Origin: Symsagittifera roscoffensis
Lineage: Eukaryota; Xenacoelomorpha; Acoela; Convolutidae
NCBI RefSeq assembly: GCF_963678635.1
Contig: NC_087065.1
Location: 7,711,209-7,775,208, forward strand
DNA length: 64,000 nucleotides
Direction: 5' to 3'
The translations under genes and the position numbers were made by a program. Shown here piece by piece: positions 56,244 through 64,000 of the stretch (the first letter of the stretch is position 1; the number at the start of each line of letters is the position of its first letter). The notes under the pieces were generated by a model. The model was not told where the DNA came from. It saw only the letters and a list, made by a program, of their open reading frames with translations, and made no database searches.

Positions 56244-57875
56244 ACCCCTCCGGATTGGCACAAATAGGACCCTTCCGGATTTGTCAGAATCTAGACCCCT
56301 CCGGATTTGGACCCCTCCGAGTTGGTTAATACTAGACCCCTCCGGATTTGGACCCCTCCGAATTAGCTCAAATAAGACCCCTCCGGATTCGGATCCCTCT
56401 TGAAAAAACTTCGACCCCTCCGGATTGGGAGCCCTCCGATTTTGTAAAAGTAGCTTTTAGGAGATTTCCTTTTTTCAACCTATACCCCTCCGAATACGTT
56501 CTCCGATGCAATTATGCTGTTTTAATTAACTGGGAAGGGTATAGGGTCCTTTCCTAGACCCCTCCGGATTGAAGTTAAGCCTCTTATTTGTCAATTCACA
56601 CTAACGGTGAAGGGTCTTGTCGCTGGCCTAACTTTGGCTCGGTTAAGCTTTTGCGGTGACTTTAGCCCTCCCTCTACGTCTAGAATGGCCTAAAGTTACT
56701 TTACTCAACCGCTATTACCTTTTGGTAAGGGTATAAGGGCTTTTCAGAAAAATTTGTAAAACGTGAAGGGTGTACCCCTCCGGATTTGTGTAATTTGCTA
56801 AAAACAATCTCAAAAAATTTTCTCTCTCGCTTTTCCGAAAAATTTCTGATCCTGTTAGTAAGCTCAGCTAATTTCTGATCTGTTGGTACCAAGATCAACT
56901 CGATATGATCAGTAGTTCCAAAGTTATTAACCAAAACGTCTTTTTTTTGAACTCAAAAAATTTTCTCTCTTATAGGTTCCGCCTAACTTTTTCCGCAAAT
57001 CTGGTCCTTTCGACCTAAAAATTATTGATCCGAGCTCAGAAGGCCTATACTCTTCTAGTTCAATGCAAAAGACCCGATCTAAAACGCTATTGTAGAAAAA
57101 TTTTGCGAAAAACTATGCTACCTGGACCCCTCCGGATTGATGAATCCACCAAATCAAACACGTTATGTTCGATTTCTCTGCAACCCGGAAGGCTTTCGGG
57201 TAGCGGATTTTAAGACTTGTAGATTCACTAGTGGACGTTGTCCGAACAACTATTTTTACTGTCCTACCTCAAAAATTTCAAAAAATTTTCTAAATTTTTA
57301 GTGTTTCTTACTATCAAAAATTGGGAAAATTTGGTTTTTTGTACCAAACTAGTTTTAACCACTTCCGAACTAAAGTTAACCGGTTCTACTTATTACAGTA
57401 GTGCAGTTACGATGTAACACACTAACTTAGCGCTTTTTTCCGTCTCAAAAAATATCGATATCTCAAAAATCGCGACTTGTGGGGGGATCAAAATATCGCA
57501 ATTTTGACCCTAAAAACCGGTCAGTTCTCGTTGTTTTTGTCTGAAAATCGATATAAGACTATTAATATAGGCTATATAAGTAATAATATTAGGAATACTA
57601 CACCCCTCCGGGTTTGTTTAATCTCCGAATTAAGGTGCTTAACTCGGATATTCGCAGTTCGGTGAAGGGTCACTACAGTGCAGCACTGTCGAGCCCCCCA
57701 CAGATTACTATCTTACTTTTTGTACCAAAAGGGATACAAAACTTGTTAACGATACCCAACAGTCGATTGTAGTTGTCGTTGAGCCTCTTCCTGTTGTTCC
57801 CTGTACTGCTTGCCGGATCGGTCTTCACCCCGGACCCTTCCGAATTGAGCGCAAATCAGCTGACCCTTCCGGATT
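56244..57875. repeat. Dispersed motif array ACCCCTCCGGATT in leader
   Basis: At least fifteen copies of ACCC(C/T)TCCG(G)ATT lie on the + strand, starting near 56244, 56269, 56295, 56311, 56336, 56352, 56377, 56414, 56484, 56558, 56774, 57126, 57602, 57834 and 57863. The first eight are 16-37 bases apart; the others are scattered. The LTRs carry one more copy each (35245 and 58903). In the element RNA the motif reads AATCCGGAGGGGT. Confidence 0.85.
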
Positions 57876-58343
57876 GGGCGCAATTTATCATTAACGTGCT
57901 TAAATGCTCAAATAACCCTACAGTACAAGCCCCACAAACGGGCTACAAAAATGATCTTAACGATCCTGACTGATATAAATGCCTGTAACAACAATATATC
58001 TATCAACAACAAACGGGGGGGTTGAATCACATCTTGTCTGGGGGGATGATTTCTACTGATTTTTTTACTTTTTTACTGTTTTTGGTTTTTTTGGTTATTT
58101 CTTATGTTTTTTGTTTTTCTTGGAAACTATACTATTTTTTGTTTGGTTTTGCTTATATCTTTAAGTGTTTTTGGTCACAAACCACTCAGGGGATGAGGGG
58201 TTCGCGATTCCTCCCACCCTTCCTGGTTCGTGAATTTTCGGTCTTAACTAGGTTAAAAAACTATTCACGGCAATCCGGAAGGCTTCCGCGTTCCGAACTA
58301 CCCTTCCGCCCCGGCGGTTTAGGCCTAATAAGGGCGTTAATGT

Positions 58344-58369
58344 GAGCATCCGCTCGGCGCGGAATGCTC
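58344..58369. other. Hairpin close to the 5' LTR
   Basis: GAGCATCCGC and GCGGAATGCTC form a 10-bp stem with a one-base bulge around the loop TCGGC. It lies about 70 bases inside the element from the 5' LTR, where packaging or priming structures are commonly found in retroelements. Confidence 0.4.
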
Positions 58370-58408
58370 GTTAACGGTTCTGCCGGTCATGATGTTAAAA
58401 AAGAATAA

Positions 58409-58423
58409 CACCCAGGAGCGCCA
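58409..58423 (-). promoter_or_regulatory. Candidate primer binding site
   Basis: In element orientation, TGGCGCTCCTGGGTG begins 13 bases after the 5' LTR. TGG is the expected complement of a tRNA CCA end. The distance is larger than usual (0-5 bases) and I cannot match the remainder to a particular tRNA, so this is weak. No TGG lies directly at the LTR edge. Confidence 0.25.
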
Positions 58424-58435
58424 TAAAAACATACA

Positions 58436-59358
58436 TGTAACATTCGCCCGGAAGATACATATCGACGGATAACAAAACTAAGTCTTAAGACGACTGGCTA
58501 GCGTCTAAACAGAGCTTTGCATGTTTTTCACCGTCTCTACCAAGCCAGTACTTTTCGGTGGTCTTTCTTACATCAGGCTGACAAAAACGTTACTGTTCTC
58601 CGGCTTCGACCAGAACGCTCAAATTAACTAGATTACATGCAAAAATAGTGAGCTCATGGCTGGGTCTCAGTATCCCCAGACCACGAGGTCACTCCTAAAA
58701 ACAGGGCTACTACTTATTATATTACTATTGTTTTTGTTCAGTAGATAAAAATCATCATCTCCATCGAAGATGGATCAACCCTTTCCCCCCTACTTCTAGC
58801 TCCTCATTCTTGTCAAAACGAATTAAGATCTTAATAAAATTCAAGTCAGGACATGACGGATGCTAAAATTCAATATAAGTTCATAAAAGTCCACGTCCCG
58901 AGACCCTTCCGGATTCTTGAATCCGGTGAATCAAGCTTCTTAATATCCAGTTCACAATAACTCGGAAGGCTGGGTTTTACCCTTCACCGTTGCTCGCAAC
59001 GGCCTTGCAACTATTGTAACAGCACAATAGTTGCAACTCGGAACGTCCTCTGCTGTTCGGTAGTTCGTTGTTGTTTTTTTTGGTCTCGATTTCGTACTGT
59101 TCGTAATCGCAGATAAAAGTTGTTCTGTTTTTTCTTGCTCTTTTAGCTAAAAATGGCCGTTTCTGACGTTTCTCAGAAATATGACGTCATAATTCGAATT
59201 TTTAAAAATTAGAATTCCAGAATCTTCTAGCCTTCACCGTTTGGTTAATCGTTCAAATAACGTCCTTATCCGTTCTAAATCGCCAATTCGGAAGGCTTGC
59301 TGCTAAAATACCGAATTCTGCAGAGACTGCATTTTGGCCATTCTGGTCGAATGTCACA
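58436..59358 (-). repeat. 5' LTR (right copy), 923 bp
   Basis: It is the partner of the left LTR, running TGTAACATTC to GTCACA on the + strand and one base longer because of the T-run near 59080. As the 5' LTR in element orientation it should contain the promoter. I see no clear TATA box. The CRE palindrome (59182-59189) and the paired hairpins (59005-59036) are conserved. Confidence 0.95.
59182..59189. promoter_or_regulatory. CRE-type palindrome in 5' LTR
   Basis: TGACGTCA within ATGACGTCAT, a full bZIP (CREB/ATF) consensus, sits about 170 bases into the 5' LTR in element orientation, where U3 enhancers are expected. This is a consensus match only. Confidence 0.4.
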
Positions 59359-59361
59359 TGA
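59359..59361. other. Right target-site duplication (TGA)
   Basis: TGA follows the right LTR and continues into AGCAGTAAATTCAGAG. Joining this with the left flank restores the uninterrupted satellite sequence seen at 61040-61060. Confidence 0.75.
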
Positions 59362-62300
59362 AGCAGTAAATTCAGAGCATCAATAGCATCCAGGTTTTAA
59401 GGTGCTGTCTAGTAAACAATTGGAACTGGTTGAATAAATAAACTCAGAGTAATCACAGTATCCAAGTTCAGAGGTGCTGTCTTCTAAACAGTTGCAGATG
59501 ATTAAGGAAGTGAATTCAAAGCATCCATAGCATCCAGTTTTAAGTGTACTGTCTACTAAACAGTTGCAATTGATTAAAAAGTGAAATCAGAGCGTACATA
59601 GCATCCAGGTTTACAAGTGCTGTCTATTAAGCAGTTGCAACTATTTGAAGCAGGTAATTCAGAGCATCCATAGCATCCAGGTTTTGAAGTACTGTCTCCT
59701 AAACAGTTGCAACTAATCGAAGCAGTGTACTCAGAGCATCCATAGCATCCGGCTTTACCGGTGCTGTCTACTAAACATTTGCAACTAACTGATGCAGTAA
59801 ACTCAGAGCATCAAAAGTCTCAAGGTGTAAAAGTGCCGTCTACTAAACCATTAGAACTGGTTGAATATATAAATTCAGAGCATCAATAGCAACCAATTTT
59901 AGAAGTGCTGTCTAACAAACAGCTGCAATTGAATGAAAAAGTAAAATCAAAGCATCCCTAGCATCCAGTTTCAAACTTACTATCTACTAAGCAGTTGCAA
60001 TTGATTGAATAAGAAAAATCGGAGCATCAATAGCATCCAAGTTTAGAGGTGGTTCCTACTAAGAAATTGCAATTGACTGAAGAAGTAAGAGCAACTATTG
60101 CATCCATGTTTACAGGTGCTGTCTACTAAACAGTTGGCAATAATTGAAGCAGTAAATTGAGAGCATCAATAGCATCCAGATTTTATGGTGCTGTCTAGTA
60201 AACAACTGCAAATTATTAAAAAAATAAACTCAGAGCATCCACAGCATCCAGTTTTAATGGTAGTGTATACTAAACAGTTGCAACTGATTGAAGAAGTAAG
60301 ATCAGAGCGGACATAATATCCAAATTTAAGGGTGCTGTCTAGGAAACAATTGGAACTGGTTGAAAAAATAAAGCAAAGAGCTTCACAGTATCCAAGTTTA
60401 CAGATGCTGTCTACTAAACAATTGCAATTAAATAAAAAATTAAAATCAGAGCATCCATAGCATCCAGGTTTTTAGGTTCTGTCTACTAAAAAGTTGCAAG
60501 TAATCGAAGCACTTAACTCAGAGCATCCATAGCATCCAGCTCCGAGCATCAAAAGCATCCAAGTTTAAAGGTGATTTCCATTAAAAAATTTACAATTGAT
60601 TGAAGAAGTAAGAGCAACTATCGCATCCATGTTTACAGGTGCTGTCTACTAAACAGATGCAATTGATTGAGGAAGTAAACTCAAAGCATCATTAGCATCC
60701 AGGTTTAATGGTGCTGTCTAGTAAACAGTTGAAACTGGTTGAATAAGTAAAATCAGAGCATGAATAGAATTCAAGTTTACAGATGCTGTCTACTAAACAG
60801 TTGCAATTAAATAAAAAATTAAAATCAGAGCATCCATAGCATCCAGGTTTTTAGGTTCTGTCTACTAAAAAGTTGCAAGTAATCGAAGCACTTAACTCAG
60901 AGCATCCATAGCATCCAGCTCCGAGCATCCAAAGCATCCAAGTTTAAAGGTGATTTCCATTAAAAAATTTACAATTGATTGAAGAAGTAAGAGCAACTAT
61001 CGCATCCATGTTTACAGTTGCTGTCTACTAAACAGTTGGAATTAATTGAAGCAGTAAATTCAGAGCATCAATAGCATCCAGGTTTTAAGGTGCTGTCTAG
61101 TAAACAATTGGAACTGGTTGAATAAATAAACTCAGAGTAATCACAGTATCCAAGTTCAGAGGTGCTGTCTTCTAAACAGTTGCAGATGATTAAGGAAGTG
61201 AATTCAAAGCATCCATAGCATTCAGTTTTAAGTGTACTGTCTACTAAACAGTTGCAATTGATTAAAAAGTGAAATCAGAGCGTACATAGCATCCAGGTTT
61301 ACAAGTGCTGTCTATTAAGCAGTTGCAACTATTTGAAGCAGGTAATTCAGAGCATCCATAGCATCCAGGTTTTAAAGTACTGTCTCCTAAACAGTTGCAA
61401 CTAATCGAAGCAGTGTACTCAGAGCATCCATAGCATCCGGCTTTACCGGTGCTGTCTACTAAACATTTGCAACTAACTGATGCAGTAAACTCAGAGCATC
61501 AAAAGTCTCAAGGTGTAAAAGTGCCGTCTACTAAACCATTAGAACTGGTTGAATATATAAATTCAGAGCATCAATAGCAACCAATTTTAGAAGTGCTGTC
61601 TACCAAACAGCTGCAATTGAATGAAAAAGTAAAATCAAAGCATCCCTAGCATCCAGTTTCAAACTTACTATCTACTAAGCAGTTGCAATTGATTGAATAA
61701 GAAAAATCGGAGCATCAATAGCATCCAAGTTTAGAGGTGGTTCCTACTAAGAAATTGCAATTGACTGAAGAAGTAAGAGCAACTATTGCATCCATGTTTA
61801 CAGGTGCTGTCTACTAAACAGTTGGCAATAATTGAAGCAGTAAATTGAGAGCATCAATAGCATCCAGATTTTATGGTGCTGTCTAGTAAACAACTGCAAA
61901 TTATTAAAAAAATAAACTCAGAGCATCCACAGCATCCAGTTTTAATGGTAGTGTATACTAAACAGTTGCAACTGATTGAAGAAGTAAGATCATAGCGGAC
62001 ATAATATCCAAATTTAAGGGTGCTGTCTAGGAAACAATTGGAACTGGTTGAATAAATAAAGCAAAGAGCTTCACAGTATCCAAGTTTAGAGGTGCTGTCT
62101 TCTAAACAGTTGCAGATGCTTAAGGAAGTGAATTCAAAGCATCCATAGCAACCAGTTTTAAGTGTGCTGTCTACTTAACAGTTGCAGTTGGTAATAAAAG
62201 TAAAATCAGAGCGTACATAGCATCCAGGTTTACAAGTGCTGTCTATTAAGCAGTTGCAACTATTTGAAGCAGGTAACTCAGAGCATCAATGGCATCCAGG

Positions 62301-64000
62301 CTTAAAGGTGTTATCTACTAAACAATTGAACTGATTGACGAAGTAAACACAGAGCATCCCTAGCATCCAGTTTTAAACTAACTGTCTAATAAGCAGTTGC
62401 AATTGATTCAATAAGAAAAATCGGAGCATCAATAGTATCCAAGTTTAAAGGTGGTTTCTACTAAGAAATTGCAATTGATTGAAGAAGTAAGAGCAACTAT
62501 CGCATCCATGTTTCCAGGTGCTGTCTACTAAATAGTTGGCATTAATTGAAGCAGTAAATTGAGAGCATCAATAGCATCCAGATTTTAGGGTGCTGTCTAG
62601 TAAACAATTGGAACTGGTTGAAAAATTTATCTCACAACATCAATTTCATCCAAATATATAACTGCTGTCTACTAAACAATTGCAAATTATTAAAAAATAA
62701 ACTCAGAGCATCCACAGCATGCAGGTATAAAGGAACTGTCTAGTAAACAGTTGCAATTGTAATTGATTAAAAAAGTAAGCTCAGAGCAGCCAAAGCATCC
62801 AGTTTTAATGGTAGTGTATACTAAACAGTTGCAACTGATTGAAGAAGTAAGATCAGACGGTACATTTTGTTCAGGTTAACAGGTGTTGTCTATTAAACAG
62901 ATGCAACTAGTTGAAGCAGTGGACTCAGAGCATCAGTAGCATTCAGGTTTAAAGTTACTGTCTTCTAAACAGTTGCAATTGATTTTTTGAAAAAATCAGA
63001 GCATCCATAGCCTCCAGGTTTTCAGGTGCTGTCTACTAAACCAGTGCTACTAATTGAGGCAGGTAATTCAGAGCATCAATAGCATCCAGGATTAAAGGTG
63101 TTGTCCACTAAACGATTGAACTGATTGAAGAAGTAAACTCCGAGCATCTATAGCATTCAGCTTTACAGGTGCTGTCTACTAAACAGTTGCAACTAAATGA
63201 AGCCTTAAACTCAAAGCATCAAAAGCATCAAAGTGTAAAAGTGCTGTCTTGTAAACAATTGGAACTGTTTGAATAAAAAAACTCAAGCATCCATAGCATC
63301 CAATTTTGAGTGTACTGTCTACTAAACAGTTGCAATTGATTAAAAAGTAAAATCAGAGCGTACATAGCAACCAAGTTTACAAGTGCTGTTTATCAAACAG
63401 TTGCAAATAATCGAAGCAATTAAATCAGAGCATCCATTGAATCCAGTTTTCCAGGTGCTCTCGACTAAACAGTTGCAACTAATGGAAGCAGTAGAAGCAG
63501 AGCACCAATAGCATCCAGGTTTAAAGGTGCTGCCTACTAAACAGTTGAAACTGGTTGAATAAGTAAAATCAGAGCATGAATAGAATTCAAGTTTACAGAT
63601 GCTGTCTACTAAACAGTTGCAATTAAACAAAAAATTAAAATCAGAGCATCCATAGCATCCAGGTTTTTAAGTTCTGTCTACTAAAAAGTTGCAAGTAATC
63701 GAAGCACTTAACTCAGAGCATCCATAGCATCCAGCTCGGAGCAACAAAAGCATCCAAGTTTAAAGGTGATTTCCACTAAAAAAATACAATTGATTGAAGA
63801 AGTAAGAGCAACTATCGCATCCATGTTTACAGGTGCTGTCTATTAAACAGTTGGAATTAATTGAAGCAGTAAATTCAGAGCATAAATAGCATCCAGGTTT
63901 TAGGGTGCTGTCTAGTAAACAATTGGAATTGGTTGAATAAATAAACTCAGAGCATCATAGTATCCAAGTTAAGAAGTGCCGTCTTCTAAACAGTTGGAAT
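59362..64000 (+). repeat. 72-bp minisatellite, right of the retroelement
   Basis: Diverged 72-bp units continue to the window end. A large tandem duplication is visible: 59359-60395 matches 61047-62085 with an offset of 1688 bp. A shorter block containing GGTGATTTCCATTAAAAAAT recurs near 34675, 60570 and 60949, with a variant near 63765. These units carry many stops and frame-breaking indels, more than the left array. The minus-strand open frame at 63340-63630 (96 codons) is a repeat shadow. Confidence 0.85.
61047..61049. other. Paralogous empty target site
   Basis: Satellite sequence here is uninterrupted: the left flank of the retroelement (34381-34777) matches 60653-61049 and the right flank (59359 onward) matches 61047 onward, overlapping by exactly TGA. 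It serves as an internal empty-site control for the insertion. Confidence 0.85.

Larger units (their letters stand above)
55472..58435 (-). other. Long 5' leader of the element
   Basis: Nearly 3 kb separate the 5' LTR from the Gag-Pol start, with no credible ORF. It is AT-rich with many T-runs and stops. Its main content is a dispersed array of the CCCCTCCGGATT motif (56244-57875), plus GGTGAAGGGT motifs that recur in the LTR and short hairpins. Such a leader could hold the packaging signal, splice donors or internal ribosome entry. A + strand open frame at 58022-58345 is a low-complexity hydrophobic artefact of T-runs. Confidence 0.6.
34778..59358 (-). mobile_element. Giant Ty3-type LTR retrotransposon, 24.6 kb, with four extra ORFs
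   Basis: This complete element sits in the satellite in minus orientation. It has two near-identical LTRs, a 3-bp target duplication and five long intact frames: Gag-Pol, macro-domain protein, SGNH protein, and two unknown proteins of 735 and 1205 aa. The pol order (protease, RT, RNase H, integrase) and the RT sequence place it in the Ty3/gypsy (Metaviridae) class. A typical Ty3 element is 5-8 kb; the extra size comes from a 3-kb leader and about 10 kb downstream of pol. Its base composition is clearly less AT-rich than the satellite. There is no envelope gene. Intact frames and LTR identity suggest recent insertion. Confidence 0.95.

Noticed and set aside
58022-58345. A 107-aa hydrophobic open frame that could look like a membrane or envelope peptide
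   Set aside because: It is on the strand opposite to the element, is built from T-runs, and has no start context or family resemblance.
63340-63630. A 96-aa minus-strand frame with regular Cys/Ser repeats
   Set aside because: It is the reverse reading of satellite units and occurs only where a few monomers happen to lack stops.

Overview
The window looks like nuclear DNA of a eukaryote, most likely an invertebrate animal. It has almost no ordinary genes. It consists of a very large tandem-repeat (satellite) array interrupted by one giant LTR retrotransposon. The species cannot be named from the sequence. Giant Ty3-type elements over 20 kb are known from planarians and plants, and a flatworm or other invertebrate host would fit, but this is inference.

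Layout. Positions 1-999 are AT-rich single-copy-looking sequence with no gene I can support. From about 1000 to 34774, and again from 59359 to the window end, runs a minisatellite with a 72-bp unit, which is exactly 24 codons. In its first 12 kb, + strand runs of 60-92 codons stay open. Most in-frame stops are TAG or TAA at positions that are GAG, GAA or CAG in sister units. From about 12.76 to 28.6 kb the unit is organised into a 231-bp trimer (72+72+87), with a 446-bp variant (215+231) and 924-bp super-repeats (4 x 231). Near 4-6.4 kb the array holds two copies of a ~0.95-kb Helitron/Helentron-like element. It carries what looks like a captured host exon, and it was duplicated with its flanks as a 1458-bp tandem duplication.

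The retrotransposon spans 34778-59358 (24,581 bp) and reads on the minus strand. Its LTRs are 922 and 923 bp and nearly identical, and a 3-bp TGA duplication flanks it. An empty version of the same site lies in the paralogous repeat at 61047. In element order (right to left) it contains: 5' LTR; a ~3-kb leader with at least fifteen copies of a CCCCTCCGGATT-like motif; a fused Gag-Pol of 2917 aa (capsid-like region, two CCHC knuckles, retropepsin, Ty3-type RT/RNase H, D-D35-E integrase); a macro-domain protein in the same frame just past the Gag-Pol stop; a ~400-bp AT-rich gap; then three large proteins of 1031, 735 and 1205 aa, also in one frame and separated only by single stop codons and 9-15 bases; a 3' untranslated region; 3' LTR. 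The 1031-aa protein has an SGNH/GDSL hydrolase domain and a second, degenerate SGNH-like region. I do not recognise the 735- and 1205-aa proteins. No envelope protein is visible.

How it may work. Gag-Pol supplies the copying and integration machinery. The extra block of about 10 kb is intact and recent, so it is presumably useful to the element, but its role is unknown. The unusual points are the macro and SGNH domains in a Ty3-type element, the same-frame stop-separated ORFs, internal copies of the polypurine-tract sequence, and the repeated leader motif.
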